Source: an uncultured Lachnospiraceae bacterium (GTDB lineage Bacteria > Bacillota_A > Clostridia > Lachnospirales > Lachnospiraceae). From it: a DNA stretch of 10,968 nt. The notes beneath the pieces are model-generated. The model saw only the letters and a program-made list of their open reading frames with translations. It was not told the origin of the DNA and did no database searches. The first letter of the stretch is position 1. Each line of letters begins with the position of its first letter. The stretch lies in the NCBI GenBank assembly GCA_902787595.1, contig CADAHD010000132.1:1-10968 (forward strand), written 5' to 3'. The translations under genes and the position numbers were made by a program. Below are positions 1 to 6,567 of this stretch, piece by piece.

Positions 1-422
1 GCCGATATCATAATGGCAAGCGGCGTGAACTTATAAACGCTCGCAACGGCAAACAGCGCTATAATGAATACGATCAGGACTATAATGGGATAGGTAGCCG
101 CATTCCTTATCTTTCTGCGGGTTTCCAGCTGTATGTCAAAGCGCCTTCCCATACGCTCAAAAGCCATTTCGATATGACCGGTCTGTTCCGTAACAAAAAC
201 AGCATCCACCAGTTCGGAAGTATATACAGCTTCATCGCGCCGCATGGCTTCGCTCAGATTCATCCCCCTGACTATTCCCGCATGCGTATGCCTGATAGCC
301 TGGTTGAGCTTGCCGTCGCTGTCATCCTGCATTACGACAAAAGCTTTTTCCACATCAAAACCGGCGTGGATAGCATTATACATTTTGTGGCAGAATACTG
401 CCAGCTCTCTCAGATCACTCAT
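1..422 (-). CDS. Type II secretion/type IV pilus GspF (PilC)-family membrane protein, 3' part missing
   Basis: The inner-membrane platform protein of type II secretion or type IV pilus machines belongs to this family; it works beside an assembly ATPase and pilin-like proteins, none of which are in the window. About 140 codons are visible, open to the left edge. Residues 3-100 follow the GspF domain: a helix with H-x-G-F (about 19-22), the G-M-N-L-S-E-A-M block near 57-64, then T-E-Q-T-G-H-I-E (about 80-87), the family's usual E-x-[ST]-G element. An R-R-K-I-R-N-A-A-T-Y-P-I stretch then leads into a transmembrane helix (about 112-130). The ATG at 420-422 is the only good start: an in-frame TAG lies about 12 codons upstream, inside the promoter region. 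The protein begins directly at the domain, without the N-terminal extension of about 60 residues found in classical PilC. No Shine-Dalgarno is seen. The family call is secure; which machine it serves is unknown. Confidence 0.85.
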   Translation of the reverse strand, partial: MSDLRELAVFCHKMYNAIHAGFDVEKAFVVMQDDSDGKLNQAIRHTHAGIVRGMNLSEAMRRDEAVYTSELVDAVFVTEQTGHIEMAFERMGRRFDIQLETRRKIRNAATYPIIVLIVFIIALFAVASVYKFTPLAIMIS

Positions 423-429
423 AGCGGGT

Positions 430-458
430 ATTATAACATAAACATAAGCGATTATCAA
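430..458 (-). promoter_or_regulatory. Sigma-A-type promoter of the GspF-family gene, leaderless configuration
   Basis: Read on the minus strand, the -35 is TTGATA (453-458), the spacer is exactly 17 bp, and the -10 is TATAAT (430-435) preceded by an extended-10 TGT. Only 7 nt separate the -10 from the ATG at 420-422, so transcription should begin at or within a base or two of the start codon. No ribosome-binding site fits in between. The match to consensus is seen directly; the start site is inferred from normal -10 to +1 distance. Confidence 0.75.
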
Positions 459-463
459 AAACT

Positions 464-474
464 ATTCCCGGAAT
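464..474. promoter_or_regulatory. Small palindrome between divergent promoters, candidate operator
   Basis: ATTCC-C-GGAAT is a perfect 5-bp inverted repeat around one base, lying between the two outward-facing -35 boxes (453-458 and 484-489). Its right arm, CGGAAT (469-474), recurs at 490-495 in the spacer of the rightward promoter. The two copies are 21 bp apart, about two helical turns. This placement suits a regulator acting on both promoters, possibly the response regulator encoded downstream, but arms this short could arise by chance. Confidence 0.3.
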
Positions 475-483
475 GGCCCGCTG

Positions 484-512
484 TTTACTCGGAATACTCC
501 TTATGGTAAAAT
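484..512 (+). promoter_or_regulatory. Sigma-A-type promoter of the alarmone synthetase-response regulator unit, leaderless configuration
   Basis: The -35 is TTTACT (484-489, 4 of 6 consensus bases), the spacer is 17 bp, and the -10 is TAAAAT (507-512, 5 of 6) with an extended-10 TGG just before it. The -10 ends 7 nt before the ATG at 520, and the intervening ATCTTTT has no Shine-Dalgarno. The geometry mirrors the opposite promoter at 430-458. Confidence is lower than for that one because the -35 is weaker. Confidence 0.6.
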
Positions 513-519
513 ATCTTTT

Positions 520-1131
520 ATGAATACTATTTACGGCGATTACGAAAATACCCTTCAGTCCATAGCGATGGATCTGCAGGAAAAGATAAACGCCTATGCA
601 AACGCCTACATGGATGAGCATGGCGACAAACTCTATGAGCACTTGAGCTGGCGCATAAAGAGTCCCGACAGCATGGCCGAAAAATGCGAACGCGACGGCC
701 TGCCTCTTAATACCCACAGCGCTTTGAAAGAGATCTACGACGCCATAGGCATACGCATAGTATGTCTTTTTCTCGACGATCTGAATAAGAACATAAACTT
801 TCTGCGCACGCTTCCGGGTATAAAGGTGATCCGTGAAAAGGACTTTATAAGCAACGCCAAGCCCAACGGTTACCGCAGCTATCACATGATAGTTGAGATC
901 GGCAATGAGCGTACAGACGTGGACGGAAACACTCCCGGCAGATACTACGCCGAGATACAGCTGCGCACTATCGCCATGGACACCTGGGCCGCTCTTGAAC
1001 ACGAACTCAAGTATAAAAAAGATATACGCCATCCGGAGCTTATCAGCGAAGAACTTAAGCGCTGCGCCGGAGAACTGGCTTCCTGCGATGTGTCGCTGCA
1101 GACCATACGCGACCTGATCAGGGGAAAATAA
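520..1131 (+). CDS. Small alarmone synthetase, GTP/GDP pyrophosphokinase (RelA/SpoT synthetase domain only)
   Basis: Transfers pyrophosphate from ATP to GDP or GTP to make (p)ppGpp in the cytosol. At 203 aa it is the size of the stand-alone RelQ/RelP (YjbM/YwaC) synthetases and has no hydrolase, TGS or ACT domain. Synthetase motifs are intact: R-I-K-S-P-D-S at 45-51, D-A-I-G-I-R at 74-79 (D74 probable Mg ligand), N-G-Y-R-S-Y-H at 116-122, E-I-Q-L-R-T at 145-150 (E145 probable catalytic/metal Glu), and L-E-H-E-L-K-Y-K at 159-166. The ATG at 520 is preceded by a -10 box ending 7 nt upstream and no Shine-Dalgarno, implying a leaderless mRNA. The next gene, a response regulator, begins 14 nt after the stop, so the two are probably cotranscribed. 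RelQ-like is the nearest description, but RelP and RelQ cannot be separated by eye. Confidence 0.9.
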   Translation: MNTIYGDYENTLQSIAMDLQEKINAYANAYMDEHGDKLYEHLSWRIKSPDSMAEKCERDGLPLNTHSALKEIYDAIGIRIVCLFLDDLNKNINFLRTLPGIKVIREKDFISNAKPNGYRSYHMIVEIGNERTDVDGNTPGRYYAEIQLRTIAMDTWAALEHELKYKKDIRHPELISEELKRCAGELASCDVSLQTIRDLIRGK

Positions 1132-1145
1132 CGGGGATAAAGATT

Positions 1146-1820
1146 ATGAAGATATTACTTGCCGAGGATGAAAGCGATCTTTCCGAGGTTTTAAAAGCAA
1201 TGCTGGAGCACGCCGATTATGTGGTAGATGCTGTAGAAAACGGAGCACAGGCAGTTGAACGCGCCAGGACAGATGCTTATGATCTGATCATAACAGACTG
1301 GATGATGCCGGTTATGGACGGACTTGACGCCGTAAAAGAAATACGCCGCCTGGGCATACTTACCCCGGTACTCTTTCTTACCGCCAAAGCCGAGGTTGAC
1401 GACCGCATCAGCGGACTGGATGCCGGCGCAGACGATTATCTCTCAAAGCCTTTCGCCATGGGCGAGCTGCTGGCCAGGGTGCGTGCAATGACCAGGCGCC
1501 GCAATGATTATACTCCCCGGGTGCTTAAGCTTAACGATGTATCGCTTGATGTCGAGAAGGCAGAGTTATCATGCAAAAACACCATCAGCCTTGCCTCAAG
1601 GGAAATAAGACTGATGGAGCTTTTCATGAACAATCCCGATATCTTCTTTTCCACCGAAGATCTGCTGGAACGTTTCTGGCACGAAGAAGACGCCGATTCC
1701 GATGCTGTCTGGATGTATATCTCCTTCCTCCGCAATAAACTGAAAGCGATCGGCGCAACGCTGGTGATCGCCGGCGAAGAAGGAGGAAGCTACAGCTTAA
1801 AGAAAGCAGAGCTCATCTGA
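1146..1820 (+). CDS. OmpR/PhoB-family response regulator transcription factor
   Basis: A phospho-activated DNA-binding regulator of 224 aa. The receiver (about 1-118) has acidic pocket E7/D8, phosphoacceptor D51 in T-D-W-M-M-P, switch T79, and K101 in S-K-P-F. The C-terminal winged helix (about 128-219) has the family pattern: S-R-E-I-R-L-M-E-L-F near 151-160, the recognition-helix region V-W-M-Y-I-S-F-L-R-N-K-L, and a closing beta hairpin G-G-S-Y-S-L. A GGGGA Shine-Dalgarno at 1133-1137 lies 8 nt before the ATG, unlike the leaderless gene ahead of it. It probably shares the alarmone synthetase transcript. Its 3' end overlaps the 3' end of the oppositely transcribed histidine kinase by 8 bp; that kinase is the likely partner, inferred from position only. 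Target genes are unknown. Confidence 0.92.
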   Translation: MKILLAEDESDLSEVLKAMLEHADYVVDAVENGAQAVERARTDAYDLIITDWMMPVMDGLDAVKEIRRLGILTPVLFLTAKAEVDDRISGLDAGADDYLSKPFAMGELLARVRAMTRRRNDYTPRVLKLNDVSLDVEKAELSCKNTISLASREIRLMELFMNNPDIFFSTEDLLERFWHEEDADSDAVWMYISFLRNKLKAIGATLVIAGEEGGSYSLKKAELI

Positions 1821-3036
1821 AGCTTATGCTGAAGCTGATGGTCTTATTCTTATAGCTCACCTGTATCCTTGTCCCCAGGCGCCTTGCTATTTCCTGGGCA
1901 ATGGAAAGTCCGATGCCAAAGCCGGACTTTTTGCTGTTATGCGATTCATCCTCCCTGTAAAAACGGTCAAAGAAACGGCGGTAATCAACGCCCTCTCCCG
2001 CGGCATAGTCATTGCTCACCGTAAGGCGCGCATTTTTTCCGCCGGTCAGTTCTATCTTTACGCAGCCGCCTTCATCACAATACTTGGCTGCATTGTCCAG
2101 AAGTATGGAGCACAATTCCTGCACGCTCCTCTCCTCGGCTTTTACTATCACATCATCTGCTATGCTGCGCTCAAAATGCTTATTCTGCGTGGTCACGACC
2201 TGCTCAAAAGAATCCGCCTGTTCCTTTACTATCACAGTGGCATTGACATCCGAAAGCTTTATCTCGTCCTTTTCATCCAGTCTGGACAAAGTGACCAGCT
2301 CCGATACCAGCGCATTAAGCCGCTTAACCTGTCTCATCGTAGCCTCGGTCCATTTGGTCTTTCCGCCTTCCAGCTCCTGCATCTCGGTATTTGCCGATAT
2401 AACTGCCAGCGGTGTCTTGAGTTCATGGCTCGCATTGGTGATAAAGCGTTTCTGCTTCTCACTGTTTTCGATAAAAGGCTGTACTATGCGCGTGGAAAGC
2501 TTGCCGATGATAAGACTGAATATCAGCAGTATGACCAGTCCCACAACGATCAGGTACATCATGGCCTGACGTATTATCCAGTATCTGGAGGTACAGTCCA
2601 CAAACACTATCAGTGTTTCATCAAAACGCAGCGCCGATTTATACAGATACCTGCTGCCGTCATATAATATGCTGCCGCTTAAGCGTCCTCTCTGTCTGAT
2701 CTGTCCGGCGATCTGCAGCGCCTCATCCTCATCTATTGAAAACACATAAGAGGTGTTGATATTTACAGCTTCACCGTTCTCATCAAATTTAACGGAAAAG
2801 AACCTGGTCTCAAACTGCTGTTCTTCGGTGATCTCGATAAAACGGTTGCCCTCGATTCGAACGCGGTTCACCGGCATATCACCGTCATTCTGTATCAGCA
2901 CATCCAGTATGGCGTCCATCTGCGCCGTAAATGCGCTGCCCACCAGAAAATACACCGGCACCATAACCATCATAAGGGCTATAAGCACAGCCAGCGTCGC
3001 TCCCAGCACAAATTGTACCCTCAGCTTATTAAGCAT
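1813..3036 (-). CDS. Membrane sensor histidine kinase, convergent with the response regulator
   Basis: A class I sensor kinase of 407 aa. TM1 is about 9-33, an extracellular loop of roughly 120 residues follows (36-155), TM2 is about 157-178, and there is little or no HAMP before the dimerisation helix. H204 sits in S-H-E-L-K-T-P-L; the N box is L-L-D-N-A-A-K-Y (N315), and the G2 lid is G-F-G-I-G-L-S-I (372-379). The usual D-x-G-x-G box is replaced by S-N-D-Y-A-A-G-E-G, a variant sometimes seen in this kinase type. The start is supported by AGAGG about 9 nt upstream. The first 8 nt (ATGCTTAA) overlap the end of the HD gene, so translation is probably coupled. It is the last gene of the leftward operon and probably phosphorylates the convergent OmpR-type regulator. 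The ligand is not recognisable. Confidence 0.9.
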   Translation of the reverse strand: MLNKLRVQFVLGATLAVLIALMMVMVPVYFLVGSAFTAQMDAILDVLIQNDGDMPVNRVRIEGNRFIEITEEQQFETRFFSVKFDENGEAVNINTSYVFSIDEDEALQIAGQIRQRGRLSGSILYDGSRYLYKSALRFDETLIVFVDCTSRYWIIRQAMMYLIVVGLVILLIFSLIIGKLSTRIVQPFIENSEKQKRFITNASHELKTPLAVISANTEMQELEGGKTKWTEATMRQVKRLNALVSELVTLSRLDEKDEIKLSDVNATVIVKEQADSFEQVVTTQNKHFERSIADDVIVKAEERSVQELCSILLDNAAKYCDEGGCVKIELTGGKNARLTVSNDYAAGEGVDYRRFFDRFYREDESHNSKKSGFGIGLSIAQEIARRLGTRIQVSYKNKTISFSISFR

Positions 3037-3568
3037 CTTTGCTTACCTCTTCAAAAAGCCTGATGAATTCTGCCCTGATATCAGCCTGCGGCCGGTAAGA
3101 AATATCAACAGCGCACTTCAGCTTCTTATACTCATCATTTAAGGCTTCTGCCATGAGTTCTTTGAATTCCAGCGAAAGCATCTGATCGTCTATTTCAAAA
3201 ATAAGCTCTCTTTCATGCTCATCGGGAATGTGTCCGATAAACTTCTCCCATATCATATTCTGCAGTCTGTCCTCTGCCTCAAGATAATAACTCATCATGC
3301 TCTTAAGCGGACGGATAACATCCGACATATAAGCTTCGCTGCCGTCATGCAAAAGACAACCCAGCACTACTGCCTTATCATATCCGCGTCCGGCAGCCTC
3401 TCGCGCGCAGGCCATGGAATGCTGAGCCACGGAATAAAAATGTTTCATATGCCCGTTGGCCCTGCACACATGCGAAAGCGAATGCGCGATATCATATATA
3501 TCTATCAGACTCCTCTCCGGTTCAATAGGATCAAAATGTTTTCCCGTTATCGTGGTTATATAGCTCAT
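3029..3568 (-). CDS. HD-domain phosphohydrolase (YfbR/YfdR-like)
   Basis: A cytosolic metal-dependent phosphohydrolase of the HD superfamily, 179 aa with no membrane segment. The metal-site pattern is visible: H50 in S-V-A-Q-H-S, H74-D75 in L-L-H-D-G-S-E-A-Y, E78 nearby as in 5'-nucleotidase-type HD proteins, and a late Asp at 127/128 (E-I-D-D-Q-M). The N-terminal T-G-K-H-F-D-P-I-E-P and I-D-I-Y-D-I-A-H-S-L-S lines resemble the YfdR-type family common in phage and bacterial genomes, whose substrates are probably nucleotides. It is sandwiched between two kinases: its ATG overlaps the hybrid kinase stop (ATGA, 3565-3568) and its stop overlaps the next kinase start by 8 nt, so all three are likely translated from one mRNA. 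Whether it acts on a nucleotide pool or a signalling nucleotide cannot be read from sequence. It has no GYP motif, so it is not an HD-GYP c-di-GMP phosphodiesterase. Confidence 0.82.
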   Translation of the reverse strand: MSYITTITGKHFDPIEPERSLIDIYDIAHSLSHVCRANGHMKHFYSVAQHSMACAREAAGRGYDKAVVLGCLLHDGSEAYMSDVIRPLKSMMSYYLEAEDRLQNMIWEKFIGHIPDEHERELIFEIDDQMLSLEFKELMAEALNDEYKKLKCAVDISYRPQADIRAEFIRLFEEVSKDA

Positions 3569-6567
3569 GCTTTTTTACCGTCCATGATGCCCTGCATTCT
3601 TTCCAGCAGCGCAGCATAATCCTTCATCAGTTTTTCGTGCTTGTCATGTATATATTCAAGATCGAGCGTCTTAGCCGCATTCTCCATATCCCTGGCCTCT
3701 TCGGACAGCTCCATCGCGCCTATGGTCTTTGCGGAACTCTTAAGCGCATGAACAGCGGTCTCATAATCCTTCCAGCTTTCTTCCCCGTACAGGCTGCCGA
3801 TATTAGATCTCTTTTCTTCACCGGCCTCCATAAAATCCCTAAGCACTTCGAGATAGAATTCCTCACTGCCGGCGCAGTATCGCAGGCCATCCTCCGTCGA
3901 TAAGCCCAGCTTCTTAAACTCTGTCACAAGCTCCGCGGCATCAGGCGCTGTCTCTTCATCATCGTCATCATCAAATTCTATCAGATGATAGCCTCCGGTT
4001 TTTACGCTGTCGGCAGTATTCCCGGCTTTCGCATCTTCTGTCTCCTCTCCGTGCTCCGGAAGATACTTAAGCAGCTTTTCTTCCAGCTGCTCTATCTCTA
4101 TAGGCTTTGAAAGATAGTCGTCAAAGCCTGCCTCCAGATAACTCTCCTTTGCCCCTATCACAGCATTTGCAGTAAGCGCTATCACTCTGGTCTGCTCAGG
4201 AAGAAGCTTCTGCTCTTTAAGCTTTTCCAATGTCTCAATGCCATCCATCTGCGGCATCATATGATCCAGGAAGATCATATCATACTGCCTGCCTGCGCAC
4301 AGCTTAATGGCCTCTGCACCGGAATTCGCCGTATCCGCCTTGATGGCGTAGAGATTTAAAAAGTTTACGGCAACCTTGATGTTCATTGCATTATCATCGA
4401 CTACCAGCACTTTAGCCCGGGGCATCTTAAGCTGCTTTTTTTCTCCGTTCTTCTTTCTTGCTTCCAGAAGCCTCTGCGTATAATCGCCAATGGGCGTTGC
4501 ATCCGCTATACCCTGTTTGATCACAAAGGAGAACTTACTGCCGACGCCGTATTCACTGTCTACCATGAGCTCGCTGTCCATCATCTCCAGCAGTCTCGTT
4601 ACGATGCTCATGCCCAGTCCCGTGCCTTCTATATTGCGGTTTCTCTTTTCTTCTATCCTTTCAAAAGAAGCAAAGAGCTTTCCCATGTCTTCTTTCTTTA
4701 TTCCGATACCCGTGTCTTTAACTTCAACCAGTATCTCTACATCGTTGCCGTCTGTCTCCTCCGTATGAAGGCTTAAGCTCACCGATCCCTTCTCTGTATA
4801 CTTTACCGCATTCGTGAGCAGGTTCATTATTACCTGACTCACCCGCATGTCATCGCCGTAGAGCATGGACGGCAGCGTATCATCCACTATAACATTAAAC
4901 TCAAGCCCGGCATTCCTTGCCCTCTCCTGTATGGAATTGACCAGATTATTTATCATTGAAGCGGTATCGTATTTAACCGCTATGATCTCCATCTTACCGT
5001 CTTCTATCTTCGAAAAATCAAGTATACTGTTTATCAGGGATAAAAGCGTACGTCCCGCGCTGCGTATATTCTCGGAGTAGTCCAGTATCTTTTCATCGGG
5101 GCATTCCCTGAGTATCATCTCATTCATTCCCAGCACAGCGTTTATGGGCGTGCGGATCTCATGGCTCATCTGCGCCAGGAACTGTCCTTTTGCGCGGCCT
5201 GCGGCAATCGCCTTATCGGCCGCCTCTTTCAGGCGTTCATTAGCCTCTTCCTGCCATGCTATAAGATCCGTCAGCAGACGGTATACCATCACGATACATA
5301 CAAGAAAGGCTATCAGACAGATCCCGCCGTTTATGAACACTCTTCCGAAGATGCTCCATATGGTGCTGACCACATAAACGGTGAATCTGCTCTCACTGTT
5401 TCTGTGGGCGATGACCAGTCTTAAACTGTTATCATACTCCTTAAATAACTTGGTGCTCTCTCCGTCGGGGTTAAGTTCACCGTAAGGAAGCGAAGAAACA
5501 TTGGTAGTATTGTCAACAGTCATCTGATAACTACCGTAAGGGTGATTTATTATTCCTCCCGCCGGATCCACCAGGAAAGCAAAACTCTTTTCGGAATAAG
5601 AACTGCCCAGTATATCCACCAGCTTATCCATATAAAAGTCAATCGCGAATATACCCATAAATCTGCCTGTCTCATAATCATATACGCGCTCTGATATGGT
5701 TATGCAGTAAAGGCCTGTCTGTTCATCATAATACGGTGAGGATATGCTCCAGCCGCTTTCGCTGTTCTGGGTATCTATATACCACTGCCTTTCCTCAACA
5801 TGCCAATCACTGCCGCCACTCCAGCCGTTATTCATATACACTGTAGGGTCCAACTCGGGATTGGCCAGATATACAACGGATATTTCCGGATACTGGTTCT
5901 TGATCCTGTCGAGATATGCTATAGTCCCGTCATAATCATTCAGCATTTCGGGATTGGTAGATATGGTGCTCGCAAACATATCGAGTATGCTCTTCTGGGT
6001 ATTGACCCATTGCGTGAGCTGATCCTCATATTCCCTCACTTCATTCTTAAGCTGAGCCTTGCCCCAGTTGTATGTTGCCCGGATATTTGAATACAGAGAC
6101 AGGGCCATTACCAGCACCATGACACATACTATGAGCCCGCGGAATCTGGCGCTCATGCGCCCCTTAAGCTCATGCTTTTCTTCATGCTTCTTTCCTTTTT
6201 CGTTATGAACGATACTGGAATAGGAAAGGATCTGCCCTATCATATCCGACAGCTTTTCTCCGGCTTCGTGTATGCCTGACATAGCCGCATGATAATCTTC
6301 CAGATCCCCGGTATCCGTGACCGAAGAAATATCCATTATCTTTTTTAACGGACTCTTAAGCTCTCCGCTGATGCCGCTTAAGAACGCTTCTTTTGAAGCC
6401 AGCGCATCTTCTGCCCTCTGACGGCTGCGCATAGTGTAGGAATAGAGCGCTATGATCACCGCAAAAAGCATGATGCTTAATATAAGGGTCAGAAAAAGCT
6501 GCAGATATGATTTCCGGTAAAGCATCCAGTCGCTTTCCGAAACGATCATATTTGGGAATTGCGTCAT
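3565..6567 (-). CDS. Large hybrid histidine kinase: pseudo-HisKA, dCache, HisKA, HATPase, REC, Hpt
   Basis: A membrane phosphorelay kinase; the open frame gives 1000 aa. Order: TM about 24-44; pseudo-HisKA about 50-118, with G68 where the His of S-H-E-L should be; TM about 142-162; extracellular dCache about 165-400 with R260-x-W262-Y263, P-Y279-Y-D281 and D310; TM about 408-430; HisKA with H469 (M-S-H-E-I-R-T-P-I-N); N586; D-T-G-I-G-I (618-623); G-T-G-L-G-M. The receiver has D724/D725, D768, T799 and K821. A D-rich linker (866-870) precedes an Hpt domain with H940 (A-V-H-A-L-K-S-S-A-K). All parts of an intramolecular His-Asp-His relay are present. The N-terminal 137 codons look like the out-of-frame tail of the dCache ORF upstream. 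The ATG at 6565-6567 has no Shine-Dalgarno; a better start may be Met138 (6154-6156, AAGGGG upstream), giving an intact kinase of 863 aa. Confidence 0.88.
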   Translation of the reverse strand: MTQFPNMIVSESDWMLYRKSYLQLFLTLILSIMLFAVIIALYSYTMRSRQRAEDALASKEAFLSGISGELKSPLKKIMDISSVTDTGDLEDYHAAMSGIHEAGEKLSDMIGQILSYSSIVHNEKGKKHEEKHELKGRMSARFRGLIVCVMVLVMALSLYSNIRATYNWGKAQLKNEVREYEDQLTQWVNTQKSILDMFASTISTNPEMLNDYDGTIAYLDRIKNQYPEISVVYLANPELDPTVYMNNGWSGGSDWHVEERQWYIDTQNSESGWSISSPYYDEQTGLYCITISERVYDYETGRFMGIFAIDFYMDKLVDILGSSYSEKSFAFLVDPAGGIINHPYGSYQMTVDNTTNVSSLPYGELNPDGESTKLFKEYDNSLRLVIAHRNSESRFTVYVVSTIWSIFGRVFINGGICLIAFLVCIVMVYRLLTDLIAWQEEANERLKEAADKAIAAGRAKGQFLAQMSHEIRTPINAVLGMNEMILRECPDEKILDYSENIRSAGRTLLSLINSILDFSKIEDGKMEIIAVKYDTASMINNLVNSIQERARNAGLEFNVIVDDTLPSMLYGDDMRVSQVIMNLLTNAVKYTEKGSVSLSLHTEETDGNDVEILVEVKDTGIGIKKEDMGKLFASFERIEEKRNRNIEGTGLGMSIVTRLLEMMDSELMVDSEYGVGSKFSFVIKQGIADATPIGDYTQRLLEARKKNGEKKQLKMPRAKVLVVDDNAMNIKVAVNFLNLYAIKADTANSGAEAIKLCAGRQYDMIFLDHMMPQMDGIETLEKLKEQKLLPEQTRVIALTANAVIGAKESYLEAGFDDYLSKPIEIEQLEEKLLKYLPEHGEETEDAKAGNTADSVKTGGYHLIEFDDDDDEETAPDAAELVTEFKKLGLSTEDGLRYCAGSEEFYLEVLRDFMEAGEEKRSNIGSLYGEESWKDYETAVHALKSSAKTIGAMELSEEARDMENAAKTLDLEYIHDKHEKLMKDYAALLERMQGIMDGKKA
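6160..6165 (-). promoter_or_regulatory. Possible ribosome-binding site for an internal start of the hybrid kinase
   Basis: AAGGGG lies 3 nt before an in-frame ATG (6154-6156, Met-Ser-Ala-Arg-Phe-Arg-Gly) that directly precedes the second transmembrane helix and the dCache domain. Starting here would leave out the pseudo-HisKA segment and give a normally organised hybrid kinase. The spacing is short for a Shine-Dalgarno, so this is only an alternative to the 6567 start. Confidence 0.3.

Noticed and set aside
415..1032. Long minus-strand open frame opposite the alarmone synthetase
   Set aside because: It lies antisense to a gene with full synthetase motifs, encodes no recognisable domain, and overlaps the true GspF-family start and its promoter.
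1790..1860. Bidirectional terminator between the convergent response regulator and kinase
   Set aside because: The genes overlap by 8 bp, and the GAAGCTTATGCTGAAGCT stretch is a partial direct repeat, not a stable hairpin followed by a T run.
1939..2667. 242-codon plus-strand frame inside the histidine kinase
   Set aside because: It is antisense to the H, N and G boxes of the kinase, with no domain and atypical composition; a shadow frame.
3029..3568. HD-GYP type c-di-GMP phosphodiesterase
   Set aside because: There is no GYP motif and the H/D spacing follows the YfbR/YfdR-type HD fold.
6565..6567. ATG of the 1000-codon frame as a confident true start
   Set aside because: No Shine-Dalgarno precedes it and it falls inside the upstream dCache ORF near the frame change; it was kept only as the outer limit of the open frame.
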